36,653 nucleotides of DNA from Cudoniella acicularis. Taxonomy: Eukaryota > Ascomycota > Leotiomycetes > Helotiales > Helotiaceae. The stretch covers positions 1 through 36,653 of the forward strand of contig JAAMPI010000465.1 of assembly GCA_013054445.1 (NCBI GenBank), in the 5' to 3' direction. The position numbers and the translations under genes were made by a program. This document shows, piece after piece, positions 1-12,862 of this stretch (position 1 is its first letter; each line of letters starts with the position of its first letter). Below the pieces are notes generated by a model. It had not been told where the DNA came from and made no database searches. It worked only from the letters and a program-made list of their open reading frames with translations.

Positions 1-281
1 AAAGGAGAGTAGAACCTGCACAACCTAGGAGAATTGACAGTGACATTTAGCCACAAATTGATCTATATGTAATGACGCCCTAGGCAACGCCGTAAACTTG
101 CTTGCTAGCCACATTTCCATGATGTTCGAGGGTGCCTTCCTTATCCATCCTTAACAACAAAATCTCGCACATCTTAGACATGAATCGAAACCACAAACAT
201 ATATGATAGAAGACGCCGAGAGATGCATTATCTGTACGCGTGCTTAAATTACGCGCATACTGCAAGAACGCATTATATCCA

Positions 282-2024
282 CTAATATGGATCTCCGTTG
301 CTTGTGGATTGATAGCCAGATCCGTACAAGCCATTACCAAAAGTGGCTTGTCGTCTACTCTCTCTCCGAATCTCAAGGTCGTTGGCTTCCTTTTTTGGAA
401 CAGGAGGTGGGGGTAATGGCCCAGCAGGAGGTGCTGGCCGCATTGCGAGGGTAGTATTGAATGTGGCAGCATTTGCACTGGATGGGCCGCTGGCCGTATT
501 GTGATCTGGCCCGTTAAGTGTTGTAACTCTGGGGATTGAATTGGTTGTTGAGACTCTTGGCGGAAGACCAGGATGAATTGCTGCACCTGACGCGCGCCCT
601 AGGCTCATAGAGCCATTTTTAGTAGGAGATCTGCCGTGTTCAACATACTGAGGTGAAGCAATTGCTGAGCGAACATCTGCACCACCAATTGGAATATCGC
701 CGGAAGTTGGTGTTGCAAGCGAGTAGTCAGTGGAATCTGAGGGCACGACTGTTGGAGATTCCGCGGAATCGCCACCACGCAAGAGCTGTTGTGTTGAAGG
801 AGACAGCTGAGGAGCAAGATGTGACTTGCGGTTGTCTTTCTCCATCAAGGATACAGCCCATTCCTTTAGGTCCACGGGAGTTCTCTTCGCAGCTTGAACA
901 AAGGGTTCACGTTCCTGGACAAAATAATCAGCAAGTTGCCAAGTGCATTATCTGAAATACCTACATATAACTCTGCTGGTGTTGGCCGATCTTCTGGACC
1001 CTTTGCCATACATTTTTGAATCATGTCCTCTAGGATGGAGGGGAAAGCCTCGCTCTTGGGTAATCTAGGTGCTGGCTCGTAAACAATTTGTTGTAGAAGA
1101 TCAAGAATGCCCGACGGTGCTCCATCTCCATCAGATAAATGCTCGCTTGCGTCGAAAGGAAACTTTCCGATCGCCAATTCCATTATTGTAAGGCCAAAAC
1201 TCCAGACATCAGATTTGACGGTATATTTTTGGCCTTGGATTCTCTCTGGAGCCATGTATGTCGATGTTCCAACGAATGTGTCCGCAACCGAGTTCACCAA
1301 CTCTCCTGATACTCCAAAATCACACAGTTTTATCTGCCCCTTCGAATTGACCAGAATATTGGATGGCTTTATATCTCGATGCATGATATGATGCGTTGTA
1401 TAGAGGTAGGTTAAGCCTGCTAGAGTAGCTTCTGCGATCTTTCCGAGCACGTCCACTCTGACGGGGCCGAAATGCTGGGAAATCCGGTCCAGGGCTCTGA
1501 ATCATTATTAGACGGCATTGATTTTGCTTGCAAAAGAGACGTACCCGACATCCATGTACTCCATACACATGACCACATCACTGTTCTCACTAAGAAAAGC
1601 ACCGTAGAAATTGACAATATAATCCGAATTTGTATCGTGCATGATTTGGAGCTCTCGAACGATCCGACGGCGCATTTCACCGTTAGCCTCGACATGAATT
1701 ACCTGAAAGCGCAACAATTAGCAGTTGATTCGAACCCTTTTTTGGAGAGAGCTCATGTACCTTTCGTGCCATAATTGTGTTGGTAGCTGTGTGTCGGACC
1801 TTGCTAACAGTCCCTCCATTTCCATGACCAAGGTCTTTGAGCACTTCAAGATCCTCGCGCTTGAGGTCTAGCTTGTACTCGATTCCAATTTCCAACTCTC
1901 CAGCGTTGGCTTTGCGGCTTTCTGGTTGCTGGACAGGCCGGGGTGCTGGAGCAGCAAGAGTCAAGCCCTTTCGATTTTTGCGCTTCAGCGTCTGCGCCGA
2001 GCCGATTTTCCCGCTGTCGGCCAT
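282..2024 (-). CDS. ste7: MAP kinase kinase of the Ste7/MEK2 (pheromone/invasive growth) type
   Basis: A dual-specificity kinase that would phosphorylate a Fus3/Kss1-type MAP kinase in the mating, hyphal fusion and invasive-growth cascade. I join four exons: 2024-1761, 1702-1545, 1496-965 and 914-282, giving 528 residues, in line with fungal MEK2/Ste7 proteins. The N-terminus has a basic-x-hydrophobic MAPK docking motif (KRKNRKGLTL, residues 14-23). The kinase domain follows: glycine loop LGHGNGGTV near residue 70, ARK lysine near 88, HRDIKPSN with D182, DFG with D200, and an activation loop NSVADT in which S210 and T214 fit the MEK S-x3-S/T phosphosites. The C-terminal tail is Ser/Pro-rich with a polyproline stretch (about bases 390-440). 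All introns use GT-AG and keep frame. Assignment to the Ste7 rather than Pbs2 or Mkk branch rests on the short N-terminus and the GHGNGGTV loop. Divergent from spt6. Confidence 0.93.
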
Positions 2025-3113
2025 TTTGCAGATTCTCTCTGGCAGTCAAGAGGTTGTAAATCGATGGCGCACTGGTGAGAAGTGTGCTGCCGCCGACGGA
2101 AGCGCGGGGTGCGGAGTGAGCAGAAGCAGCGTAACAGCGTTTTCCGCCAAAGGCAGACCTCAATAGGATACCTATGGATCAGGCTGAAGCGTCGATGGCA
2201 GTGCAGTGCAGTTTTGGCAGATCCTCAGGGCACGGTGTTGCATAGAAGGTCACACTCGAGTCAACAGGTTCTCTGCGAGTTTATGGAAACGAGCAGTTTG
2301 GCGCTAGCGACGTGGGGTCGTCGTTCGGGGCTGCTTAGAGACACCGGTTTTCCCTGGCGCTACTGTGGCTACAGGTACTCTACGAAGTATAGAAGCACAA
2401 CGACGGCCAGAACCAACATTGAAGAGGCGGGTTGTGTCCGTCTTTTAATTGTTCAATGAAATGGCCCAGGGGCGAAGTGGTCTTATCGCATGGACTGAAC
2501 TTACAAACACGACTGTCTCATCATTGCCCACTGATGTATGGTATGTGGCCGTGTTTGGAGCATACGCCCAAGCTTGCATCAGGTACATGAATTGTGCTGG
2601 GACGAATCGACGATCCGAGTTTTCTATTTGACTTCTTTGCTGGGGTCGTGGAAGGATGAGACGAGCATCTCTTGCCGCCCATTTGCCTCCACTGCTGCGC
2701 TTTGTATTTCCACATCAGGCCGTGTTGGAATTGACATCTTCCCAATAAATCGTCTTCAGGTACAATTGGTTGGGGGCCCAGTCTCTTTCCTATTTTATAC
2801 CCAGTCGCTAGTCATGCAGGAGAAGCCATCAGCATTGACTGGCTCAGGTGTGGCTGGTGAATGTAGTGTGGTGTGGCTTGAAAGTAAAGTCCCCCCTGTG
2901 GCTGAAATATTTACCTCAGGCCGCGACTTCGCGATCCCTTTCAGGCTTGAGATCAAAGGCAACGCGCGCAAGATATTTATTCGGTGCCGGAGCCGCATCG
3001 ACAACCTCCCACGTCTCTGCCTAAACTGACGCTAATTCCCCTCTGGAATACTTAAGGGCCCTCTTCACCTCCTTCACTTGTCCAAATTTCTTCATCTTCA
3101 AATATCCGCCAAG
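2025..3113. promoter_or_regulatory. Shared divergent promoter region, ste7 and spt6
   Basis: About 1.1 kb between two divergent start codons. Open frames exist on both strands but none has splice-consistent, protein-like sequence. The 60 bases before the spt6 ATG are CT-rich, as in fungal leaders. I see no clear TATA box near either start. Confidence 0.5.
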
Positions 3114-6100
3114 ATGAGTATGGCCGATTTGATTGACGGGCAGGCTGAGCTCGACGATGAGGAAAATGACGATTCTTTCGATGAGGAGACTGGAGAGGAG
3201 CGCCCAACGAAAAGGAAGCAGAATGGAGATCTAGATGATGATTCGAGCGAGGAAGAAGACGATGATGATGAGGAGGCAGCACGTGCGGTATGTTTCTACG
3301 TTCCCTAAATAAATTATGGTCTATCTCATTAACACCTTCCAAGATCCGCGAGGGCTTCATTATAGATGATGAAGACGAAGACGAAGAACCAGACCAACGA
3401 GAAAGACGCCGAAAACGAGAGCGCCATAAGAAACGGAAAGAACGCGAGGAGGAAGAAGCTGCCTTGGATGAAGAAGATTTAGATCTTATTGGAGAGGCAA
3501 ACCCTGAATGGGAGCGCAAAACCACAGCCCAGGTACTCAGATCTAGGCATCAATACTTGGCCCTTCGAATGCTAATGAGTGATACAGCCTAAGTTAAAGC
3601 GTCTCAAGCGTGGCCACCGGGAGGAAAATGATCATCATCGAGAGCGAAACCTGGAAGAGATATTTTCCGACGATGAAGAATTGGATGCGCCCCATGAATA
3701 TGACCGTTCTTTTGCGCGGCCGGATCACCAGCATAGAGTCGACGAATTCGCTGACTTCATTGAAGAAGATGAACTTGAAGATGAGGATGAGCGGCAGAGA
3801 CATCAAGAGGAGATGGAAGTGGCCCGCCCTCGGGATAGAGGGTACGTTGGGAGCGGCGAAGCCACTGGTCTCGATAAGGATGCTCTCGATGATATGGAGG
3901 CCATCTTTGGCAATGGCGAAGATTATGATTGGGCACTGGCACTGGAAGACGAAGAAGAGGCTAGAGAAGCCGGCGAGCACAATTTGGAACTCAAGGACGT
4001 CTTTGAACCATCCCAGCTTTCGGAGAAGCTACTCACCGACGAGGATAACCTAATTCGCTGGGCGGATGAGCCTGAGAGGTTTCAGTTGGACCGTATGCCA
4101 TATAAAAACCTCCAGCTTTCCGAAGACCAGTTCAAGGAAGAAGCCCGATGGATTACCAGTCTCATTTGGCCGAAGAAGCAATTACACAGCGACTTGCAAG
4201 TACCGTTTACAAGGGCGATCGGTAAAGTTCTTGAGTTCTTTGTGGTGGATGAGGTTGAAGTCCCATACGTCTTCCAACACCGGAAAGACTACCTCATCCA
4301 TGCCAAGAAGACCCGGTCATCACATCACAGCAACGGCGATGAGCCTGAATTCGTTGTTACCGCCGAAAAACTGCTCAATCAAGATGATCTTTGGCGAATT
4401 CTAGAACTTGACCTGAAATTCAGGGCTTTAATTGAGAAGCGCAATGTTCTCGAGAAAACCTATGACAACTTGAAGTTAGCTTCCAGTGTGCGAGACAAGA
4501 TGGTTGAGGCTATGCTTCCGGTCGCCGTTACTATGGAAGAGCTTCAAGACATCCAGGATTACATATATTTTCAATACTCCTCGGAGCTGAAAGACCTGGC
4601 TGCTACAAACGGCGAGATGAAAGAGAAGCGCCGTGCTGGAGGCAGATCAACAATTTTTGACCGTATTCGACGGGGCAAAGCATATCAGTTAGTCCGAGCC
4701 TACGGTATTACCCCTGATCAGGTTGCCCAAAATGCTTTACGTGAAGGCAGGAAGCAATACACTGAAGACGCTTCGAGCACTCCCATTGATTTTGCAGATT
4801 CTCTCACCGCTGAGAACGAGTTCAGCACTGGTGAACAAGTGCTGCTCGCCGCTCGCCAAATGTTCGCTGAAGAGCTTTTCATGAATCCTCGGATGAGGAA
4901 ACACTTCCGCATGCATTACTATATGCTGGGTGTTGTCGATTGCCGGAGGACCGAGAAAGGCTTGAAGAAAATTGATGAACAACATCCGTATTACGAGTTG
5001 AAGTATTTGAAAGACCAGACATTCAATGATATCGCCAAGAAGCCGGAAATGTTCCTCAAAATGCTAAAGGCCGAAGAAGAAGGTCTCCTCGAGGTCAAGG
5101 TGTCTCTCCAGAATGAGCAAGAGTTCCGAAAGCAACTCCTTCAAGAATTTCAGTCAGACAACTTCAGCGAGCTTGCCGATGCTTGGAACGACGAACGTAA
5201 AAATGTTCTGGATCTTGCATTTACCAAATTGGAACGAGTCATTACGAAAGGAGTCAAGGAGAGTATGCGAACAGAATGCCAGGACTCGATTTTGAAGCTT
5301 TGTCGAGAGGAATACTCAAGAAAACTTGATCAAGCCCCTTATAAACCAAAAGGCATGATTCTTGGCACAATTCCTCGTGTACTTGCATTATCCAATGGCA
5401 ATGGCGATCCCAATCGCGACGCTGTCTGCTGGGCTTGGGTAGAGGAAGATGGACGAGTCCTGGAGAATGGCAAGTTCATAAATCTTTCCCGTGACAACAA
5501 CGCAAGGGAAGAGTTCGTTGAGCTTGTACAAAGACGGAAGCCTGATGTCATTGGTGTCAGTGGTTTCTCGGTTGAAACACACAAACTCGTTTCAAGCATT
5601 CGAGACTTGATCTCAGAGAGAAGTCTTCGTGGCGCTGAGTTTGAGGATCCGGAGTCTGGCGAAGATAGAAGTGAGCCCTTGGAGGTGGTTGTGGTCAACG
5701 ATGAAGTGGCACGGTTGTATAAGGACAGTCAACGCGCTGCAGTCGATCATCCGACCTTCCCTCCCCTTGCTCGTTATTGCGTTGCTCTGGCCAAGTATTT
5801 GCAAAACCCAATGAAGGAGTACGCTGCACTTGGGAAAGATGTCATATCCTTGCCCTTTCATCCCTGTCAACAGTTGTTACCCGAAGATAAACTTCGTAAA
5901 CAACTCGATAGTGCCATGGTGGATATGGTCAACCTCTGTGGAGTCGATATCAACGAAGCAGTCGGCGATTCCTATACAGCAGCACTGCTTCCCTATGTTT
6001 GCGGTCTTGGCCCTCGCAAAGCCACTCAAGTGCTGAAAGTCATTAATCAAAATGGTGGTGTCGTTCACACTCGTGACGAGCTCGTGGGAGATCCCAACCC

Positions 6101-7521
6101 AGAAAGTCACAAACTGCCAGCAGTAACCGCGAGAGTATGGAACAACTGTGCGAGTTTTCTCTCCATCGAATACGACAGCTCGAACGCAATGTCCGATTAT
6201 CTTGACAATACCAGAGTACATCCGGAAGACTACGAGCTTGGTCGCAAAATGGCAGCTGATGCTTTGGAGCTGGATGAAGAAGATGTCAAAGCCGAGATAG
6301 ATGAGGGTGGAGCTGGAGCCGTCGTTCGCAAGCTTATCAAGGAGGATGAGCAAGAGAAAGTCAACGATTTGATCCTTGAGGAGTATGCCGAGCAACTGGA
6401 GCGCAACTACAACCAGCGTAAGCGTGCAACTCTTGAAACCATCCGCGCCGAACTGCAGCAGCCATACGAAGAACTGCGGAGAAATTTTGCGGTGCTATCG
6501 GACGATGAGATTTTCACAATGCTTACCGGAGAAACTCGAGACTCCCTATGCAATGGCATGATCGTATCTGTCAACCTGCGCGTCGTAAAAGATGATTTTG
6601 CCATCGCAAAATTGGACTGTGGCATGGAAGGGAGAGTTGAGAATGATGACGATTACGGCGGTCCTTTCAGTCGCCGTTTCGCGGTCGGCCAGACGGCTCG
6701 GGCGAAGGTCATGGAGATGGATTATCAGAACTTCACAGCAAGGCTTTCTCTGTCCGAATCAGCATTAAGAGAGCCTTATCGGAAACGTGTCGATCGTGAC
6801 CCCAAAACTTGGGATTTCGTCCAGGAACAACAAGACAAAGAAGAACTACGAGAAAAGGATAAGGCAACCGGACGAACTCAGCGAGTGGTCAAGCACCCGC
6901 TATTCCGCCCTTTCAATTCAACACAAGCGGAGGAGTATCTTGGATCTCAATCCGTGGGTGACGCAGTCATTCGACCTTCGTCAAAGGGTAATGATCATCT
7001 TGCCGTGACATGGAAGGTAGCAGATGGTGTATTCCAACACATCGATGTCCTCGAGTTGCAAAAGGAGAATGAATTCTCTGTGGGCCGCGTTCTTCGTGTT
7101 GGGGGAAAATACAACTACAGTGATCTGGATGAACTCATCGTAGCGCATGTAAAAGCCATGGCTAAAAAGGTCGATGAAATGACGCAGCACGAGAAGTATC
7201 AGAAGACAAGCAAGGCGGAGACAGGTAAGCTAAAATGGTCTGCCTGTTATTGTTTATATCTGACTCGAATTAGAAAATTGGTTAACTACATACACCGAAG
7301 CCAACCCCAAAAGATCAGTCTACGCTTTCTGTTTAGACCCGAGACACCCAGGATACTTCTACCTTTGCTTTAAAGCAGGCAAGCTTGCTCGACCGAATGC
7401 ATGGCCTGTGCGCGTCATACCAAATGCTTTCGAGTTGATGAAGAGCCCTTATCCCGACATGAAAGCATTGTGCAATGGCTTCAAGTTGCGACACTCAGCA
7501 GAGATGAGTAAACGAACATAA
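3114..7521 (+). CDS. spt6: Transcription elongation factor and histone chaperone Spt6
   Basis: Spt6 travels with RNA polymerase II and rebuilds nucleosomes. Four exons: 3114-3287, 3344-3532, 3588-7224 and 7274-7521, giving 1415 residues, the usual fungal length. The ATG at 3114 opens a strongly acidic N-terminal region with Asp/Glu runs and basic [16 protein letters not shown] patches, where Spn1/Iws1 and histones bind in the family. The core has a YqgF-like fold (around residue 734, [11 protein letters not shown]), a helix-hairpin-helix (around 921, [10 protein letters not shown]), an S1 domain (around 1111) and tandem SH2 domains from about 1222. The first SH2 carries the phosphate-binding arginine in the form DAVIRPSS. 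The last intron (7225-7273) is needed: read through, the protein loses the conserved second SH2 end ([31 protein letters not shown]). It ends with HSAEMSKRT. Nothing unusual otherwise. Confidence 0.96.
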
Positions 7522-8561
7522 GCTACCGGAGACATATCAGATGGATGGAGTTATAGATTGGTTTAGTGATGGATTCTTGCCCATTTGTATCAAAAATATC
7601 AACGTTGCATTCAAGGGCGTAGGATGGAGGTCATCGATGCAGATACAGGCTGGCGTAAGCCCACGGCTGTTTCCAGCCAGAGTAATCAAAAAATATTGCC
7701 GTGACTTTGTTTCTCTCATGCCACAGCAAGTAACTTTAATAGCGTGATGCTTGCAAATCAAAACTCTTAAAATGGTGGGCCAGGACAGTCGATGTCTTCA
7801 ATGTGCTAAGGAAAATTAAGTTAGCGCGGGGTTTAGAAACCCGAGGTCCGTGATATGTACGAATCAACCAAAGTTGCCTGCGGAAACGCCTTCCTAGGTA
7901 CCTAGGCACGAAGCAGGAAGTAGGAAGCAGTAGGATTTGCTGGCGGATTCCGGTAAGGCTGAGCTAGGGGGAAGTCAGCACCGAGCAACAAGCTGGAATG
8001 CCCGCAGAACCATATGGAAAAGCGAAGTGTTCAAAACCCAGAAATAGCCTGTAAGCCTCTAAGCTCATTTCTGTCGCTTTCTCGTCTTTTGCTTATTTCC
8101 TTCTCGGGGAAGTTTCACAGAGGTTACGGTGAACGAAGTTCGTACCTGTACATCTTTCTCCCCTGTCGAGCACTATAGCACTACCGCATCGCTTTGCAAG
8201 GAATCCAGTCCGCAGCCTCAGCACCGCCACGTTTTAGCCTTCTGTGGCTCCTGGGGCCAATTTAGACACTGTGTCGACGGTGCCGGGAGCACGCGGTCAA
8301 CAGCTGTCAAAACTACTGGAACACATGACAATACATACTTGGCATTCTCATCTCTCATTTCTCATCTCAAGCCTGCGATTCCCAAATTCTGCTTCTGCGA
8401 GGGGCGATTGCCGTCGATCTGGTACCGCATAACCGTGTCGAAACCCGAACCTATCCACCCTCTCCTCTGAGACCTAAACAACAACCTGAAAGTCGCGACT
8501 GAAGCGTTCTGGTGGGTCATTGAATGCGAAGGCTGCACTGAAGTGCTGGCTTTTCGGCGCA
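7522..8561. other. Intergenic: spt6 3' flank and osh3 promoter/leader
   Basis: About 1 kb. Frames here (for example 8129-8470) are short, have no homology I recognise and no splice support. The CT-rich stretch from about 8070 to 8560 is probably the osh3 leader. No RNA gene seen. Confidence 0.5.
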
Positions 8562-11500
8562 ATGGCTGGGTTAGAGCAACTAGAGATTCACAGCAAGGTA
8601 TGCGGCTCTGAATTTGAACGTGGTGGGACAAGAGTGTGGACTAATGCAGGTAGTCGTACCTCGTACGCTGGGTCAAGGTCGAGGAAGGCCATACCATATC
8701 TTGGAGTATCCAACCGCACAAAAAATCAATGTACGTTCTCGGCCAGCTTCCGGAAACGAAGACTGACCATCTGCCAGAAACTTTGGTATATTCAAACATC
8801 CCAGGGCGAACAATGCCGCATCTACGGCGGGGACACCACAATTGCAGGCTTTTGACGATGCAGCTTCAACTGTGCAACAACTCGAACCGGGATTCGAACG
8901 GTCAAGGCGGCAGTCGGCCACGCGAAACGATCTTTCCACTGCTCAGGAACAGTTGAAAGCAAAAGGCTTCATTTCGATCCAATGGCATGGTAAATGCGAC
9001 GCGGACAAGGTCACTATGGGGACGTATCCGGTACCCCCAGGTTTTGGTGGAATGTATGGACTTGTGTTCGACAATACGTTCTCCAAACAAGTTTCGAAAA
9101 CCGCGACATTTGTTCTTCTTACCTACCCTTCTAATGCTCCTCCACGTTCAACGCACCACATGCAGAGCGTTGTAGGTGGGGGAAGTAAGAGTCAAAGTCC
9201 GCAACTGGCGGCGACAGCCTCTGAGTCGGTTGACAGTCTCCAAAGCCATTTGGGAGGAGCCAATAGTTCTATAGGTGGTCGAAATGAGAGTGAGCTTGGG
9301 CTTCCAACGTACCATGTGGGTGTCCTACAAAAGCGACGCCGAAAGCGAGGACAGGGCTACGCAAGGAGGTTCTTCTCCTTGGATTTCGCATCTTGCACAC
9401 TATCGTATTACTACAGCCGAAATTCATCCGCATTACGGGGCGCGATACCCCTAAGCCTAGCTGCGATAGCTGCAGATGAGAGGCAAAAAGAGATTAGCAT
9501 CGATTCCGGAGCTGAGGTGTGGCATTTGAGGGCAGGCAACGCGAAGGATTTCAAAGACTGGACCAGAGCTCTCGAGAGAGCTAGCAATGCTGCTCGTAAC
9601 GTTGATGTCGATTCGCGAACTCCGTCACCTGAACGACATTTAACTGTAAAAACATCGGGCTTACAGAATGCAGCGCCAAACCTTGAGGAAGATAGGGAAT
9701 GGGGACAAGTTGAGGCTCTTGTAAGTAGGATTGTCGGTACTCGCGATGCTGTTCGAAGATTATCAAAAGATACAGCTCCTGGGGCAAGAAAAAGCCCACA
9801 TCTTGGTCTTGGGCTTTCGAGTGGCGGGATGACTCCCCACACAGAAGAGAATGGGGATTACTTTTCTAGTGCTACAGAGAAAAGGCCATTCTGGAAGCGT
9901 AAATCGAGTACACCAACAACCCCGCAGATGTTCGTGCGGGGTTTGTCTTCACAACTCGCGGTACCTTCTCCATCTACTGTGACTACTACCGTCACTGCTA
10001 ATGGTGCAAATACGCGAAAACCTAGGGCATCTCAGGAGGAAAGCAGTATGCACGACCATTGCGAATCTCTACTACGGGATCTAGATGCTGTTCTTCAAGA
10101 CTTTTCCACATTACTAGCAAATAGCAAACGTCGTCGAACTCCTGCTCCAAAATCAGCAACGAGAGCCAGTTTTGAGTCAACCTCAACCGGAGAGTTTTTC
10201 GACGCGGAGGCTGGTGAAGACCAGTCACAAGTTCTGATGATCAATCGTCGGAGCGAGGAGGACACTCAACCGTCAGAAATTGAGGACGAATTTGTAACTG
10301 ATGCTTCTTCAATATCTTCTGACGAAGCAGATACAACACATCTTAAGGGTGCAGCTGGACTTTTCCCAACTAAGCCAAAGTCATTGGATCCATTGCCAAT
10401 ACCAATTCTCGTCAAACGACGGAAAGTTGTGCCTCAATCCACTGTCTTGCCACCGAGCCTTATAGGCTTTCTCCGCAAAAATGTTGGCAAAGATCTGAGC
10501 ACAATCAGTATGCCTGTCAGTGCGAATGAGCCTATATCAATGCTTCAACGTGTAGCGGAGCAACTCGAATACTCACAGATTCTTGATACAGCTGCATCTC
10601 ACAAATCTCCCACGCATCGCCTCTTGCACGTAACCGCATTTGCCATCTCTCAATTCAGTATGAATAGAGCTAGGGAGCGGGCGATCCGAAAACCTTTTAA
10701 CCCTATGCTTGGAGAAACCTTTGAATTAGTCAGAACGGAGAAAGAAGTCCCTGGTGGATTCCGTCTACTAGTGGAGAAAGTTTCTCATCGCCCGGTCCGC
10801 ATGGCTTGCCAAGCCGATTCTGCAAACTGGTCGTTCAGTCAAAGTCCTGCTCCAAACCAAAAGTTTTGGGGCAAGAGCGCGGAGCTTATCACTGAAGGTC
10901 GAGTCAGAATAGTGCTTCGATTGTCTGACGGCAAAGATGAGCTCTATAGCTGGAATGTTGCAACTCTCTTCCTGCGGAATGTTGTCATGGGCGAAAAGTA
11001 TATTGAGCCAGTAGGAACTATGGTCGTCACAAACGAGACCACAGGCAGTAGAGCATCTGTCGAGTTCAAAACGAAAGGCATGTTTGGTGGTCGCAGTGAG
11101 GATGTTCAAGTCGACTCCTACGGTCCTGACGGTTCACCAACCGGAGTTGGGCTAACCGGTAACTGGACCACCAACCTCAAAATGCATGATAATGGCAAAG
11201 GCGCAGTGGAGATTTGGCGAGTTGGCGAGCTAGTCGAGAATGCAGCCCAGCGATACGGTCTCACAACGTTCGCCGCTGGACTTAACGAAATCACGGAATT
11301 GGAGAGAGGGAAATTGCCACCTACCGATTGCAGACTAAGGCCAGATCAAAGAGCAGCCGAGCAAGGTGATCTCGATACCGCAGAAGAACTCAAAGCACAA
11401 CTAGAAGACGGTCAAAGAAACCGAAGAAAGGTCTTGGAGGAGGAAGGCGGCGTGCATACACCACGCTGGTTTGTCAAAGTAGATGGCGGAGATGACGGAG

Positions 11501-11607
11501 AAGAGATATGGAAGTTAAGAGGTGGGAAAGATGGGTACTGGGAAGAAAGGCAAAAAGGTACATGGACAGGTATAGAGAACATTCTTGCAATTCCTCAGGT
11601 TGAATGA
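8562..11607 (+). CDS. osh3: Oxysterol-binding protein, Osh3 type (GOLD-PH-FFAT-ORD)
   Basis: A lipid-transfer protein expected at ER-plasma membrane contacts, where Osh3-type proteins bind PI4P. Three exons: 8562-8597, 8654-8730 and 8778-11607, 980 residues. The first exon codes only 12 residues (MAGLEQLEIHSK); exon 2 must begin after GTAG at 8653, because the upstream CAG (8647-8649) would leave a stop in frame. Order of parts: N-terminal GOLD-like domain (1 to about 115), PH domain (about 216-310), Ser-rich linker, a near-canonical FFAT motif EFFDAEA at 510-516 that should bind the ER protein Scs2/VAP, and the C-terminal lipid-binding domain with the signature NPMLGETFE from 679. The OSBP fingerprint is EKVSHRP at 704-710, with Arg in the place of the second His of the classical EQVSHHPP. 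The C-terminal tail has the usual RPDQRAAEQGD region. A clear orthologue of the GOLD-containing class. Confidence 0.93.
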
Positions 11608-12243
11608 GACCGACGAATTTAACGCTTTTTGAATAAGGGGTTTCTACCAGCATTGGCGGGCGGGTCTTATTTTCTTTGGGGTTTGGGGCGTTTGTGTGTT
11701 TTGGGAATGAAGGAGACTTAGAAAAAGTTGCTTTCTGACTGCTGTTTTGGTATATTTCTTGGCATAGATTGCAGGTTTGGATTAGAGCATTGCACACAAC
11801 ACATGAATTCTTCTTCGGCTTTCACTCGATGATTTCCTTCCTTTTTGCAGTATCAATTTTTCTCCCGCCTTCGCTGTGATTTAAACGCGACGCCGTTTGA
11901 CAGATATCATCATCAACCGCTGCCTCACAAAGCGATGCATTAGAGTAGGAGCTCGTTCCGAGATTGTTCGCTATTTCAAAGCATACAATCTATATATACA
12001 TGTATCATTCATTAGTTGCGCAAAAAATCGTTTCTCCTACAGCGCGCAACCTCGCTTATATTCCATTTCGTGTCACCATCTCCCCTATCCCCTCTCGCTT
12101 AACGAATTTCACGAAATCTTGAAAATTACTAAATAGTCACTAAGTGAAAAAAGCTAATATTTTTGAATCAATATAAGACAACAGGATAGATTATACTAAG
12201 TCTTTGTTCTTTCTTATAATCTCACAGTAGGAAAATATTTGAA
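11608..12243. other. Intergenic, AT-rich toward its right end
   Basis: The left part is the osh3 3' flank, including an antisense-looking frame at 11474-11797 that is a shadow. The right part (about 12120-12240) is very AT-rich and holds nothing I can name. Confidence 0.4.
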
Positions 12244-12589
12244 GTGTTTAGAGCAACTTCGTGGTACTGTGCACTAAACGGTCGAGGAGATACTACCACA
12301 TCAACTGCAAACCCCAACAGCCCTCAGCGGGACTTAATTTTAAGGCTCATACGCACCCGAGCCCCTCGGATCCCCAGCCAGCGCCATCAAATTCCTATTC
12401 CCAGGCTTCAAATACGTCTTCTACTCTAGCAGATTATCTAATGTCGAATTTGGCAGATGTAGTGTAAACTGTAACACCTGCCTTGGCTTTAAAGCCAACC
12501 ATTGCGTGTTCATCTCTCGTGTGGCCCAGGCTCAAGGCGTAAATTCCCAAGTACCAGTATTGAATCCTCTATGTCGACGATGTGACTGA
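12244..12589 (+). pseudogene. Relic of a small Cys-rich (zinc-finger-like) protein
   Basis: Three protein-like pieces lie head to tail in different frames: (1) from 12244, TSWYCALNGRGD, resembling the start of a W-x-C zinc-ribbon; (2) about 12300-12467, a Ser/Pro/Gln-rich stretch ending TLADYLMSNLADVV; (3) about 12450-12589, RCSVNCNTCLGFKANHC, then PLCRRCD and a TGA stop, giving two CxxC pairs. There is no ATG in a fitting place and no good donor/acceptor pair that joins all three. I read this as a frameshifted, start-less remnant of a short cysteine-rich protein. Alternatives are an unusual spliced gene or chance. The pieces sit just upstream of the disordered-protein pair but share no motif with them. 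Confidence 0.35.
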
Positions 12590-12726
12590 CGTGGCCTCAT
12601 CGTTATTGACTTGCTTAGAGAACAGGTGGAGGTGCACTCACACATGGAGAGAAATTCCACTCAATGAAGCGATTCAGACCTTAAATTCACCCAAGGGGAT
12701 TCAGAGCCAAGTTCCAAAGGATTCTC

Positions 12727-12734
12727 TATAAATG
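12727..12734 (+). promoter_or_regulatory. TATA box of the 12863 gene
   Basis: TATAAATG lies 136 bases before the ATG at 12863, followed by a CT/CA-rich leader typical of strongly expressed fungal genes. The leader contains TTCGAAAGGA at 12819-12828, also found in the leader of the next gene. Confidence 0.55.
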
Positions 12735-12862
12735 CACACCCTCCCTCCCCCGATTTAAAACAAAAGCTCTGTCACTCAACATAACAGCCTTCACACTCAC
12801 ACAGTCACTTACGAGCAATTCGAAAGGAACTCTTCCGACAAACTCCACCAGATACCTTCACA

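Noticed and set aside
1703..1760. GGTTCGAATC on the minus strand, like a tRNA T-arm
   Set aside because: It lies in an intron of ste7; no acceptor stem or anticodon arm can be built around it.
8885..8905. GGGATTCGAACGG, like a tRNA T-arm
   Set aside because: It is inside the osh3 coding frame and has no cloverleaf around it.
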